A stretch of DNA of 64,000 nt from Mercenaria mercenaria (GCF_021730395.1 NC_069378.1:40313001-40377000), one strand, 5' to 3'; numbered from the stretch's first letter, positions 1-11,335 are shown. The notes: generated by a model from the sequence alone, not told the origin. Program-made: numbers and translations.

Positions 1-1
1 G

Positions 2-766
2 GGATTTTGTAAATTTTGCAAGAAACTTTTAGGAGTTAAAAAGGTAACTCAAAATGAATTCATATATGGCGAATTGGGTCGGGTATCTTACAGAACAATT
101 CACATGTATAATATAGTAAAATATTGGTTAAAAATATTACAACTTGGTCCTAACAAGTATGTTTTTATTACATACACACTGTTAAAAAACGACTTTGAAA
201 ATCATGGTAGACGTAACTGGTGCTCTTTACTTAAAGATTTACTTTGTTCTCTGGGTTTTGTAAATGCTTGGATATATCAAGGCGTAGGTAAAGTTGATAT
301 GTTTTTATATATGGTTAAACAAAGATTAAATGATCAATTTATACAAAATTGGAATTCAAGAATAAATATTTCTTCTAGAGCTTTATTGTATAAAAAAATT
401 TCAATTTTTAGATTTCAGCCGTATCTTGAATATTTTAATGTAAATAAATTTTGTATATCTGTTACACGTTTAAGGGTATCTTCACATAAATTACAAGCAG
501 AAGCTGGAAGATGGGTAAGACCAGTTAGTACACCATTAGATGAAAGGAAATGTATTATCTGTCAGAAGTTAGAAGATGAATACTATTTTATAATAGAATG
601 TAATTTGTATAATGATTTAGGAAAACAATATATACCAAGAAAATACTGGATTAGACCAAATATGTTTGAATTTATAGAACTTTTGAACTCCGAAAATAAG
701 AAAATAATACAAAATTTAGGAATATTTATATTTAATGCATTTAAACTTGGACAGTCTACTTTGTAA
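2..766 (+). mobile_element. LINE ORF2 C-terminal part (non-LTR retrotransposon), cut by the window edge
   Basis: The frame is open from base 2 and ends in a TAA at 766, so only the C-terminal 254 or so codons of a LINE polyprotein are visible. The text has the hallmarks of the region after the reverse transcriptase in molluscan LINEs: a LGVKK / IYGELGR stretch near the start, a LRVSSHKLQAEAGRW block, then a Cys-rich knuckle CIICQKLEDEYYFIIEC (C-x2-C with a later H/E-rich C) and a closing LGIFIFNAFKLG. The ORF's first ATG is at 74, but homology-like text runs upstream of it, so that ATG is not the true start. This stretch is uninterrupted, so the copy is fairly recent or was intact when it inserted. 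The endonuclease and RT domains would lie left of the window. Confidence 0.85.
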
Positions 767-1260
767 TACTCTATATTATTATATTATGTTTATGTTATGG
801 TTGTAGTTAAATGTGTGTGTGTTCTTTCAGGTCTTGTATTTCGTTTCGACAAGGCTGTGATTGAACTGATTGTTCTGTATATGTTGTATTTAAATGTATT
901 GTTAAACGGTCCATATATATAGTGTCTATTTGGTTGATTGCTTCTGTTTTGAAGCTATTTATCTAAGCATTAATAATGCTTCTGTTTGTTGATTTGAATA
1001 AATCTATGTCAAGTAATACAACTCTTGTAAACTTGTCAAAGATGACCTTCTCCGTTTTTATTTTGTTTGTTTGTGTGTTTTACGGTTGTGACTTTGTCTT
1101 TTCTGTCGCTCGTCGTCATGTTATATAACTCTTTATAGTAACTTTTATATCGTGATGTGCACCACTGTTTGCTGTATGTCTTGTATTATGTAATATTTAT
1201 GTCATGATGGGCTTTTAAGCCTAAATGATTTGCAATAAGATTGTCTTGTCTTGTCTTGTC
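767..1260 (+). mobile_element. 3' UTR and simple-repeat tail of the LINE
   Basis: This AT-rich non-coding stretch follows the LINE stop codon. It ends in four exact copies of TTGTC (1241-1260), preceded by GGGCTTTTAAGCCTAAATG, a short hairpin-like stretch. Short tandem tails instead of poly(A) are typical of several LINE clades, so I take 1260 as the 3' end of the insertion. Confidence 0.7.
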
Positions 1261-2700
1261 ATATTTACCAAACCGTTATGAAACTCGACACTTTCTCAAA
1301 AACTGGCGCCCAGTTTCATTATTAAATTTTATTGATAAACTAGTGTCAGTTGTAATTGCAAACCGTCTTTAAAAAGTTTGACAATGATCAAAAAGAATTT
1401 ATTTCCGGTAGATTTATAGGTGAAAACAGATTATTATATGACATTTTATTTGAAACAAACAAAAAGAAAAACAAAAACAGAACACACACACACGCGCACA
1501 CACGCATACACACACGCACGCACACATACACACACAACAGAATATCTCTGTGATTTTTTTTATTGTCTGTTGATTTTCAGCAATCTTTTGACTCGGTTGC
1601 CTGGCAACCTATTATAAACACTATATTTTGTAATTTTAGTCCATCATTAAAAGATGGATAAATGTGTTCCAATACGACGCAGACAATTGTATCCCATTTC
1701 CCGAAAATTTTCATTTTTTTTGTGTGAATTATAATTAAATAATACAGCAGGAAAATTGGAATTAATATTTATGAAACAGAATATAAACTAAGTCAATACG
1801 CAGATGACACCCAAATAACTTTTATGGTAAAGAAGAGCCATTAAGACAATGCCTTACATCAGACAATTTTTACAGACAATCAGGATTAAGAAGTAATGTT
1901 GAAATAAAAAAAAAAACAAAGCATTTTTGATAGGTAATATGCGAAATTCACAGCTTAAATTTCTTCTGAAGAGTCAGTTACACTGGTCACAAACTCCTTT
2001 TAAAATTCTAGGCAGATGTGTCAGAGATATGGGCTATAAATGGCTCAAACATTTTACAAAAATGTAAAAAAGACTAAATCTCTGGTCATAAAGAAACTTA
2101 ACTTTAATTGGAAGAATAACAATTATAAAATCACTCATTGTGTCTAAGTTTGTACATTTATTCATTTCCCTACCTAATCCTTCTATTGAATTCGTCAAAC
2201 AAATTTAATGTTTATTCTATAATTTTCTTTGGAATAATGGCCCAGGTAGAATTAAGCGAAAAAGTATTGTAAACAATTAAATATTTGAAATCAGGTGGTT
2301 TAAGAATGATTGAGATTAAAGCTTTTATTGATGGCTTGAAACTTAGCTGTTTAAGACGACCCATATGCTCAAATTGTGATTCCTGGAAATAGTTAATAAA
2401 GTTTCTGGCAATGAAGTTGTTGAATTTGGTTCGAATTACGCAAAAAGTAAATCTAGGGAATTGCAAAATCCATTTTGAAAACAAATTTTGAAAATATTTA
2501 GCGTAAACAAAGACAAGTTACAGATTTGGAAGATTTTTTGTATTCTCCAATATCGTACAATTGTAATTTTAAACACCACACGGAATTCCTGAACAAATGC
2601 TTTTCTAACAATATGGTTAATGGACATACATGCTATAAATCCCGCACGATAACACAAACGATAACATGTTTGATAATTACGATTTTTCTTCATACAGAAA
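1261..2700 (+). pseudogene. Degenerate LINE reverse transcriptase fragment
   Basis: Pieces of an RT domain can be read in changing plus-strand frames. These are NWRPVSLLNFIDKLVS with VIANRL (about 1300-1375), DQKEFISGRFIGEN (about 1387-1430), LIDFQQSFDSVAW (about 1568-1608), the catalytic QYADDTQ (about 1795-1815), and LWSK..LTLIGRITIIKSL followed by NGPGRIKRKS and SGGLRMIEIKAF (about 2080-2330). The order is that of a LINE RT and its downstream segment, so this is one degraded copy in its natural order. Many frameshifts and stops separate the blocks. A CA-rich microsatellite (1482-1537) replaces the residues normally lying between the RFIGEN and LIDF blocks. It is separate from the LINE to its left, whose C-terminal end precedes it. 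Confidence 0.8.
1482..1537. repeat. CA-rich microsatellite inside the LINE RT fragment
   Basis: An imperfect (CA)n tract with CG interruptions. It opens two small His/Thr-rich ORFs that are artefacts of the repeat. Confidence 0.9.
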
Positions 2701-2959
2701 ATATTTTGTATAACATTACAATATGCACTTAACTTCTATCATTGACAACCTTTTTGGGTTCAACGATGCATGAGAACCATAACAATCAAACAATGATATA
2801 AACATGATGTCGTTTAAATTATCTACAGTAGCTTTGATATTGACGAATGGTCAAATTAATCTGATCATGCGGCACTTCGTTTTTTGTTGTAAAAACAAAT
2901 AATAATAGAAATAATATAAAATCGAATACTTCAAATACCGAGAGAAAAAAGGTATGGGA
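2701..2959. other. AT-rich stretch, nothing recognised
   Basis: I see no credible coding sequence or repeat structure between the two LINE fragments. Confidence 0.5.
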
Positions 2960-3450
2960 CGAGGAGAAAGTACAGACGATTAAAACTGCCATTTTAAACG
3001 ACGTTACTGGTATCTGTAATGATGAGAATCGTTCCCAATCTATTAATGATCGAGTAATCAGTTTTTCAGGAATTTTACATAAAAATGCGTTGGAAACATT
3101 CGGTAGGGGTGTATCCTTTTCAAATAATGACAAACCCCGTCAAAGTAAACCAAAATGATCCAATGATGAATGATTATACAGCAAAAAAGGTATTTAAAAC
3201 TGCAAGAAATATTTTTGTAAATTATGGTACCGACAAAAATAGAAAACATTTTGTAAAATTGCGTACTCAATATAATAAAATAAAATAATAAAAAAAATAA
3301 ATATAGATTTAAGTTGCGTGAGAGCCGTGATCTTTATAAAATATTGCACCGAAACAACCATGTAAGTTTTGGAAATCCGTTAAAAATGTTTTAAAAAGAA
3401 AAGTTCTAAAAATAAAGATATAGAAACTAATACAAACATCTTATATATAT
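2960..3450 (+). pseudogene. LINE fragment: linker between endonuclease and RT
   Basis: From about 2966 a plus-strand frame reads KTAILNDVTGICND, INDRVISFSGILHKNALETF, and then NDKPRQSKPK. This matches the layout of the segment joining endonuclease and RT in molluscan LINE proteins, where a W/N-rich 'K-P-W-F' motif follows. After about 3150 the frame shifts. PKQPCKFWKSVKNVLKRK (about 3350-3402) is another recognisable block. Several stops make it dead. It belongs to the part of a LINE that should lie upstream of the RT fragment on its left, so it is a third, independent copy or a rearranged piece. Confidence 0.6.
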
Positions 3451-3688
3451 AGCCAAGATGAATAGAAGCTTAAATGAATTTGCAGAGAATTTTGGGGCAA
3501 CTTCAATAAAAAAAAATTTATTATTATTTTTTTTAATCTTATAATATGTTCATGAATTGTTTGCGTGTTCTTTTAAATAAATTGTTGTTTTCCTCTTAAT
3601 TCTATATAAAAAAAACTTCTCTCCCCGTTTTCCATTTTTATATATTTCCTTTAGAACGTAAGACTTTTAAAGAAATGAAAATACGAAA

Positions 3689-3752
3689 GGCACAGTGGTG
3701 TAGTGGTACGCTCTCCGACTTGGAAACACGTTACCATGGGTTCGAATTCTTT
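3689..3752 (+). repeat. tRNA-like sequence (SINE head or tRNA pseudogene)
   Basis: An A-box-like TGGTGTAGTGGTACG is followed about 35 bases later by a B-box-like GGGTTCGAATTC. That spacing fits a pol III type 2 promoter of a tRNA-derived SINE. I cannot fold a full cloverleaf, so a working tRNA gene is unlikely. Confidence 0.55.
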
Positions 3753-4389
3753 TTTAACCATTTTTTAAAAATATAATTCCTTGTGTTTGTATTTGTATCT
3801 ATGATTGTATTACTTTATGGAACATTTCATTCTGTGTCGCTAACAACAGTTCTTTGAATTGTCCGTTGAATGAATGAATGCTTGTCCGGTCCTGAAGATT
3901 TTAAACGACACTTTGTAGAACGGTCTTCTGACTTAGAAGAATGTTAATCGATAGAATCTAGTAGAGTATTTCGTTGGTAGATCATGATAAGTGCCTGTTA
4001 ATTTTACAGATAAAAAAAAAGAACAAACAATGTGGTCAGACAGAGGACCCGAACACACAATACTGAGATTAGTGGCGAAACGCTTTGTCCGCACAATTAT
4101 ATCTGCACATGATACATGATGGTATATAATTGGCTTTTCAATAGTTATATCGTTGTTTAGGTTCGGTCACCGAAAAAAATTTTACAGAAACATACGGAAT
4201 ATTCATGAGTGCCAGGTCAATACTTACGGACAATAGTCAGTGTATAAAAAAATTGCTTCTGCTAGAATACAAGGCATGTGACAACAAACTAGTTTTACCG
4301 TCGTTACTGTTTGAAATCATTATTTTTACGTCACGCACCCGATATGAAATTCAGGCGTTTCCGGTACCATTGTAACTTAACGGAGAAAG

Positions 4390-4505
4390 AAAACGAGTAT
4401 GTAATAAGATAATTAACCCTTTGCCATCTTTGAAGGTGGAGAAAGACCCCAAGTGTCACTCCGGTACGGGCAGGTAAAACCATCGATCTTCCGTAATTCT
4501 GCTGA
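4390..4505 (-). repeat. tRNA-derived SINE, family shared with 11336, 13775 and 34400
   Basis: On the minus strand it reads a tRNA-like head (CTTCCG-like text followed by a degenerate B box, ATCGATGGTTTTACC) and then TACCGGAGTGACACTTGGGG and TCTTTCTCCACC. The same head-body order recurs at 11336-11490 and 13775-13950, so this is an interspersed SINE family. Confidence 0.55.
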
Positions 4506-5048
4506 ATGACTATAAATTCCATTGATTAAAATGACAGTTTACCTAATTTTCAAGTAGAACATATAAATAAAACAATAATTTAAATCTTTCTTTTTCTTAT
4601 TTCTATATGATTCAAACTTATGTTTTGCATTTATATTCTCAGTCAATTTTAATCTGTTTTGTCGAAAACTGTACAAACTCGTTTAGATTATGTTAAAATG
4701 TCGCTAATAAAAAGCCATAGAATGAAACAATGAAAAAGGAAAATAATAAGTTTACTCACCTTATGATAATTTCAAATGTGCCTAGAAAGATTAAATAATG
4801 ATGGCTATATTCATGTTACTCCGAATATCAAAACCATAAACCCTTTATAATATACTGGTTTCAATAGTAAATTATTATAAATATCCATTTAAAGCGAGTA
4901 CACAAATTGCGTGCAAATATGCAACTAAAAGTAGTTTTGACATATTCTAATACTGAGATATCATTTTCCTTAAGTTTAAAAAGTTAGCTGTTTCAGGGTG
5001 CAGTGATTACTTGGTTATTTATTTGCGCGTGTCTCTTGAAGGGAAAAC

Positions 5049-5121
<73 letters not shown>

Positions 5122-5200
5122 TGTGTGTGTGGGGGGGGGGGGGGGGGGGGGGGTATATTATAATTTCTTTAGAAATATTCTATACACATAAAAATGGAGG
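4490..5200 (+). repeat. Diverged dispersed segment, partner of 34940-35640
   Basis: The stretch around 4500-4780 shares a long series of blocks with 34950-35210, for example TATAAA(T/C)TCCATTGAT, GTAGAACATATAA, TTATTTCTATAT(G/A)ATTCAAACTTAT and (A/C)AAACTCGTTT. Both copies are then followed at similar distance by a GA/GT microsatellite and a TTTCTTTAGAAA block. This looks like an old repeat or segmental copy, moderately diverged. Confidence 0.55.
5052..5153. repeat. Compound (GA)n-(GT)n-(G)n microsatellite
   Basis: About 64 bases of GA (5052-5115) are followed by G and GT (5116-5130) and a G run of about 23 (5131-5153). Confidence 0.95.
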
Positions 5201-5423
5201 GTAAATACGTTACATTGCACTCAAATCCAAATAAGATTAGTTTACAATACGTAGGAAAGCAAAACCCCATCTTAATACGTGCGTGCTGAAAAATCATATA
5301 AAATCGCCAATGCCTGGCACAGGTCGGCTGTTCCGCTAGTCGGTGTGGATACTGGAAATAGGTGACTTGGTTAGGAGCGTAAAACTAAAATAATATTTTG
5401 TTGGATTGCAGTTAGTAAAACGG

Positions 5424-5518
5424 AAGCACTCTGATTCACCGCTATTAAAAACTGTGTAATGCCGTCTAAGGTTTATGGTTCGGAGTACCAGATACTTTAT
5501 TTTTTCTCTCTCATTACG
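5424..5518 (+). repeat. 95-bp repeat, arm A of an inverted pair with 7612-7706
   Basis: The reverse complement of this segment matches 7612-7706 at about 94 of 95 positions. The two copies face each other across about 2.1 kb. Small ORFs in either copy are not credible genes. Confidence 0.9.
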
Positions 5519-5519
5519 T

Positions 5520-7030
5520 TTATAACTTATAAGTAATACAGTCTTAATGTTCATATCTTATCGTACTTTGTCCTTTGTTAAGTACCTGTAATATAGTTTG
5601 AATGTAGCAATAAAATATGTTTATCTGCGTTATCTTCATGATCTTTAAACTTTCGAGAACTCTTACAGTTTTTTTTCAATATGAATAATACATTGATTTA
5701 TATTAGAAACACCAAGAAAGGTCAAACATAATTTCATGTCGATTGATGTGATGACAACCATTTGCTATACGGATATTTGTATGTAATCGTTCGTCCTGTA
5801 TAAGCAGTATATGTATGTAATATCAATTTTTATTATATATATACCTATGATTTTTCGGTCTGAAATAAAGCCTGCATTTTATTAATGGATAATAAACGGG
5901 TCATTATTGCACAACATTGGTTTCCAATGATGCATTCGGCAGCTTTTAATATATTTCGACTCTGGGTTAACTTTTATGCATTTAAGATATTTTATTCTTT
6001 AACCGGAATTAATGTGAAGTAATATATGTAATATCTGTTGTTGTATACTTCCACTGCACACTTACAATTGTTTCAAACTGTTTTCATTTGTATATAGTTT
6101 TAAGATGAAAAAAAAAAACAAACGAAAAAAAGAACAACAACAACAAAAAAGTTTTAATTCATCTTGAATGTGCTGTTTAACTCGCTGTCATCTGAACTGT
6201 TGGCCATTTTGGCTCTTTCAGACTGCCAAACATGATAAAATTATGGATCGAAGTTATTAACCATTGCATCGTGTTAAAAACATTAGGCAGCATAAATAAA
6301 GAACTCGGCTTCCTATATTTTATGTTTAAGAATTGTCAAAGCCAGGAGGGAAATTATTTTGATACATTGTGCATCATTTCTTGGAAAGCGTTCATAATCC
6401 TACCAGTAAGTAAGGATTCAGTAGGCCACTACGTAACCATTCTTTGGAGGGTGACAAATATTTTTTTTTCATATTGTTATTCATTTGTTGTTATAATAGT
6501 TCTTACTTTTCAAAAATAAATGTTTCTGCGAAAACTGATAACATAGCAACTAACACATATTTCTATGTTTGTACAATAATTTCATGAAGGTTTTCAAATC
6601 GTATGAATGTGGCAACGGCTAATCATACTCTACGCTGCACACTGGCCTTTGAGGAACAGCTCACCGGATAGGTTAAAACTTACAATGTGCTAGTGTATTC
6701 GTATGGTAAACTGATTGCCTGCATCCGTAGAATAATGTTGGGAAAGTGGAAGTCAAAACGATGTTAGACGAAAACGTTTGCTCTATAATTACGCCTTCGT
6801 ATGACCATAGTAACAGGCTGGCTATATAACTGACTAAGACCCTAGTTCATTTCTAAGTCAATATTCGTTCACAGGTGGCGTCCTTAAATGGTCATTGAGA
6901 CACAAGTCTTAAAACTCTTGTATAAAAAATTGAGGTGAAGAGTACATACTGTAAATATAAATTGCTTTGACAGTGATCAAACGGATTTTTAAATTTTGTT
7001 TCAGTTACGCAATACTTTGATACTTGATAC
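5520..7030. other. Intergenic, nothing recognised
   Basis: AT-rich sequence with an A-rich run around 6110-6150. A 95-codon ORF at 6232-6519 has no recognisable motif and I do not call it. Confidence 0.5.
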
Positions 7031-7048
7031 ACTACAGCTGAAAAGATT

Positions 7049-7330
7049 ATGTCATCGAAACAAATACCACTAAAAACTTTCGAGAAACATTTTCGACTGA
7101 ACAAGAAACATAAATATCAAATTGACCCGTTGACAGAGGAATCAAATTCGAAATCGCCAACTGACGAGGTTTTGTTTTATACCCTCTTGTCTGACAAAAA
7201 TACACGTATAGTAATTGACAGATCATCAAAAAAGTCGTCGTTTGCACAAAATGCAAGTATAATATCTTATAATAATAATTCAGCAGCTAGTTTACCATAT
7301 TTAGATTTAAATTCAAATATGCATTTTTGA
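7049..7330 (+). CDS. Possible terminal exon of an unrecognised protein
   Basis: This 93-codon stretch has a protein-like composition (charged N-terminal half, Ser/Asn-rich C-terminal half, ending NSNMHF and a TGA), unlike the biased small ORFs around it. A plausible splice acceptor, CACTACAG, lies just upstream (about 7031-7038), and the frame stays open from there to the ATG. It would then be a last exon, perhaps a cytoplasmic tail. I recognise no domain, find no partner exons, and the ORF could be chance. Confidence 0.25.
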   Translation: MSSKQIPLKTFEKHFRLNKKHKYQIDPLTEESNSKSPTDEVLFYTLLSDKNTRIVIDRSSKKSSFAQNASIISYNNNSAASLPYLDLNSNMHF

Positions 7331-7704
7331 GGAGGATGGTGATAATACGACATGGGTAAATTAAATAACACTTATCAACTCTCATGTTTGGAGAAAGTAA
7401 CAACTAAAACTGATGTTCATATTTGTTATAAAAAGTTTTTCATTTTCTTTAATTCTTCACACCATGTTTAAATTCAAAAGAATAATGTCGTATATCTAAA
7501 ACCATATTATATTTAAATCCTTTTAAGCAATGTTTCAGTTACAGGAAATATGTAACAGCGATTAATATAAACTGACTTGTAATTACATCTTTTGGGCTTA
7601 TAACTGATGTACGTAATGAGAGAGAAAAAATAAAGTATCTGGTACTCCGAACCATAAACCTTAGACGGCATTACACAGTTTTTAATAGCGGTGATTCAGA
7701 GTGC
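7331..7704. other. Intergenic, ending in arm B of the 95-bp inverted repeat
   Basis: Nothing is recognised up to 7611. 7612-7706 is the inverted partner of 5424-5518, and similarity stops exactly where the TIR element at 7708 begins. Confidence 0.6.
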
Positions 7705-7706
7705 TT
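7612..7706 (-). repeat. 95-bp repeat, arm B
   Basis: Near-perfect reverse complement of 5424-5518 (one mismatch seen). Its right end abuts the TTA flank of the MITE. Confidence 0.9.
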
Positions 7707-8371
7707 AGGTAGCAGATGGCGGTTTTTTCTAGTACTTCGGACTTCCGAGCGATGTGGCCAAGTCAGACGGCTTCCGATATCTTACGAGATGCAGACCTGA
7801 AAATAAAAAGATACCCGTTTACATCTTACTTGAAGAAGAAATAAAATACATAGTAAACTTCATACAAAGCATAGATTTTTAAATCCACAAGCCACCTGAA
7901 AGATAATTTCAGCCCGCGAAAATACATGACATTTCAGCCCAAATTAGCCATATCTCCAACTGGCCTTAAAATGTTAGGGGAATGGATAGAGACAAATGGC
8001 CACTTGCATTCTGTACTCAGTTTCAAGTATTACTTGCAGAGCTGGACAAAAATACCTGTCAACCGATTACTTTTTTCACTATTTTCAACTGTGTGAGGCC
8101 TATATGACATTTGACAGTTCACGAGACGCTCAATGCTGATAGAGGCATATATGCATTTCAAGCAGTTATATGAAAATGATGCCATCAAGCTTACATTCGC
8201 ATCTGCCAGAATTTCTGCAACATACCATTCTTAAACTTGTTAATCACAAACTCACATCAACAAATATTTCAAACATCAAAACTGCCTTCACTTCAAGGTT
8301 TTATCTCTAATGACAGATTTTGACCCTGGCCAATTCGAATCTGTGGCTGGAAACTACCAACTGCTACCTTA
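7705..8371. mobile_element. Harbinger-like TIR element (MITE), copy 1
   Basis: A 661-bp element (7708-8368) starts GGTAGCAGATGG and ends in the inverted match CCAACTGCTACC. It is flanked by TTA on both sides (7705-7707 and 8369-8371). A TWA target duplication is what PIF/Harbinger elements make, so I infer that superfamily. There is no coding capacity, so it is non-autonomous. A second copy lies at 9438-10096 with only a handful of differences, implying recent movement. Confidence 0.8.
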
Positions 8372-8373
8372 AG

Positions 8374-9433
8374 GACCAAGACATGCATCTCCATGGACTG
8401 TCTGGCACCTGATTCTAAGAAAATGATCTATGACAAATAAAATCTTACCAATATTTAAACAATGCTTTGTTCTTCTTGCAAATTGCACATGTCCAAACAA
8501 TGTCTACAATATTGTGGATTTGGCCCCATTTTACACACATATTTCTTACTGCATCTATCTTTCTGACATTAAAAAAAGACTTACCTACTATTACATGATG
8601 GCCATAAATGCACTGTATTAGCATTGTGCACAGCCCTGCATACTTGAGGAACAGAATTAAAAGCAGCACAGCTTACTTACCCAAGACTAACTGTACTTCA
8701 AATCCGCAAGCTCAGGAAAAGCCGCCCCTGTTTACAAGTACTTTTTCATATTACCTTGCATACAGTAAGTATAAAATAGCTTTAAATAAATATTTTACAA
8801 TGCACTTTTGTTGTTGTTGTTGTTGTTGTTGTTGTTGCCAAACTTACCTATTTTAACGAATTCGAGCAATCTCCCAGTACATCTCCGAGAAACCGTATCT
8901 TCTCTTAATTAAAAACAAATATCTGCAAATGTTCCCTCACTCCAGGACCTTAAATGCACCCAAGATGTATCCACTCTCTACACTTTCTTCTGTCGTCATG
9001 TCCTGACACCGATAAAGCCACAATAGAAATTTGTAAGAACTAAAATCATACCTGCCACTCGAGAAATATCTTCGAAGAAATATCACCACAGAATCCAGTT
9101 CCGAGCCTTGTGAAACAGCCATGTATTTACAAAATGCCAAAAAGTTGCACCTATATTTCCTTTAAATAGTCCTTCTTCCTTTAAATTTGATATAAACTAC
9201 AAAAGAAATGTGTTTCCCGCTAGAAATTTTAAGAAAACCCTACACTACAAACAAAAATAAGATTTACTTACCCGGTAAAATCAGAGTTACCTCCCCTTAA
9301 CTTCTACCATATCAAACAACATCTGTCTATGTTATGAATCCATTCAGCTCGGATTTTTAAATAACACATACTGGAGAGCTTGAACAACACAAAAGAAAGC
9401 ATGAAATAGTACTTACAAAAATTGACAAATGTC
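8374..9433. other. Unique spacer between the two MITE copies
   Basis: No gene is seen. It holds a (TTG)n microsatellite at 8807-8837. Small ORFs on both strands here are short and compositionally biased. Confidence 0.5.
8807..8837. repeat. (TTG)n microsatellite
   Basis: About ten TTG units. It produces a poly-Cys tail in a spurious ORF. Confidence 0.95.
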
Positions 9434-10099
9434 TTAAGGTAGCAGATGGCGGTTTTTTCTAGTACTTCGGACTTCCGAGCGATGTGGCCAAGTCAGACGG
9501 CTTCCGATATCTTACGAGATGCAGACCTGAAAATAAAAAGATACCCGTTTACATCTTACTGAAGAAGAAATAAAATACATAGTAAACTTCATACAAAGCA
9601 TAGATTTTTAAATCCCCAAGCCACCTGAAAGATAATTTCAGCCCGCGAAAATACATGACATTTCAGCCCAAATTAGCCATATCTCCAACTGGCCTTAAAA
9701 TGTTAGGGGAATGGATAGAGACAAATGGCCACTTGCATTCTGTACTCAGTTTCAAGTATTACTTGCAGAGCTGGACAAAAATACCTGTCAACCGATTACT
9801 TTTTTCACTATTTTCAACTGTGTGAGGCCTATATGACATTTGACAGTTCACGAGACGCTCAATGCTGATAGTGGCATATATGCATTTCAAGCAGTTATAT
9901 GAAAATGATGCCATCAAGCTTACATTCGCATCTGCCAGAATTTCTGCAACATACCATTCTTAAACTTGTTAATCACAAACTCACATCAACAAATATTTCA
10001 AACATCAAAACTGCCTTCACTTCAAGGTTTTATCTCTAATGACAGATTTTGACCTGGCCAATTCGAATCTGTGGCTGGAAACTACCAACTGCTACCTTA
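9434..10099. mobile_element. Harbinger-like TIR element (MITE), copy 2
   Basis: Element body 9438-10096, same orientation as copy 1 and about 99% identical by eye (a few single-base changes and one-base gaps). The left flank is TTAA (9434-9437) and the right flank TTA (10097-10099). That is compatible with a TWA target but not a perfect duplication. Confidence 0.8.
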
Positions 10100-10582
10100 G
10101 TAAATAGTTAAGCGGCGCGGAAAGAATGGCTTTCGTCGTTAACAAGAAATATCAAACACATCAATACTCCGCCACAGAATCCTCAACTGGTTTTTTGTCA
10201 TTTGTGGTGTATAACTGTTGGAAAGGTATTGGGTGTAGGAATAGAAGTTTTAACGATTTTAAAAATAAACATTGTTTATCAATCAGACATCTGTAACTCA
10301 TCTAAAGGCATTAAACCCTTCCATTCAATAAACGCGTAATACACAAGGACCAGAAATGTAAATGGGCTATCAGGTAGTAAATATGTGAAGTGGATAGTTT
10401 AACTTACATCAATATATTGTACAAAGCATGTAGGGACTTGAATATATTATACCATACATCATCAACAGCAACAACAAAAACAACAGCAATAACTTATATA
10501 ACTAGCAATATCGACATTTACGTACACGTCTTTGGCTGAAGAACAGTAAAAATATGGTACATACTGCGTAAACATAAACAAC
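10100..10582. other. Intergenic; possibly LINE 3' UTR
   Basis: No coding sequence is seen. The part nearest 10583 may be the 3' UTR of the minus-strand LINE fragment. A CAACAG/ACAACAA-rich patch lies at about 10460-10490. Confidence 0.4.
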
Positions 10583-10786
10583 TCACTGTCTCAACAAATA
10601 TACTTCCTTCAGAAATTTACATATATCATTTTGAGTTCTCCTTCTGTCAGTGGACATCAAATTATGAAATTTTCTTAGATTTGGCCATGATATTTTTGCA
10701 AGTATTTTTGAGCGACTATTTGGACTTGGACAAGTCATAAGTACACGGTGTTCAGATTCAACTGCATTTAAGCGATAATATGTGCA
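10583..10786 (-). pseudogene. LINE ORF2 C-terminal fragment
   Basis: The minus strand reads a 67-codon open stretch ending in TGA. It contains CTYYRLNAVESEHRVLMTCP (the same Cys knuckle position as in the LINE at 2-766) and then LRKFHNLMSTDRRRTQNDIC and KFLKEVYLLRQ before the stop. This layout is that of a LINE C-terminus. It is truncated at its 5' side by a stop just upstream. Confidence 0.6.
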
Positions 10787-10800
10787 TAATCAATGTATGA

Positions 10801-10836
10801 CCTACCATAGTCTCCAGACCTACCATAGTCTCCAGA
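10801..10836. repeat. 18-bp exact tandem duplication
   Basis: The unit CCTACCATAGTCTCCAGA occurs twice in a row. Confidence 0.95.
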
Positions 10837-11335
10837 GTTCTTACAGTGTCAAGGTTACATGTATATACCTGCATTTACATGTATAGTATGTTCCGGTGGT
10901 AGGGACTCGAAATAAGTCGAAACCCTTCCACCATCGGTCACCTTCTAATTCTATTACCTCCTCTGGAAAAACCTGAGCTACTGTAACCGTAATAGCCTAT
11001 GGTTCTGAATACTCCATAGGAAGTTTTCAACGCTCTGATTTTTTGAAAGTCCTTTGTCTGTAAAACACACCCCTGTTTAGCAGTTACAATATGTTACCTA
11101 TAAATTTTTATATAATACTTCATTCTTTTATGGGATTTTATCATGTTTACAAAAAATTTATCATAAACATCATCTACAACAAACAAACAATGTCTCTTAT
11201 CTCTGACTCTAACTCTGTTAAGATGAGTTTAAAGAGAAACGTGTTTTCTTAAATAGTATCAGTGTCATTATGGAGAAAGAAAAAAACTTTAGTACAGATT
11301 ACTTGATCTCAACAGACGTTTTAAGTCTATCTTAC
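10837..11335. other. Intergenic, nothing recognised
   Basis: AT-rich sequence with no ORF or repeat structure that I can support. Confidence 0.4.

Noticed and set aside
4030-4110. Possible tRNA on the minus strand
   Set aside because: A TGTTCGGGTCC stretch resembles a B box, but the A box and stems are not convincing.
8608-8856. ORF ending in poly-Cys
   Set aside because: It runs through the (TTG)n microsatellite and spurious surrounding frame.
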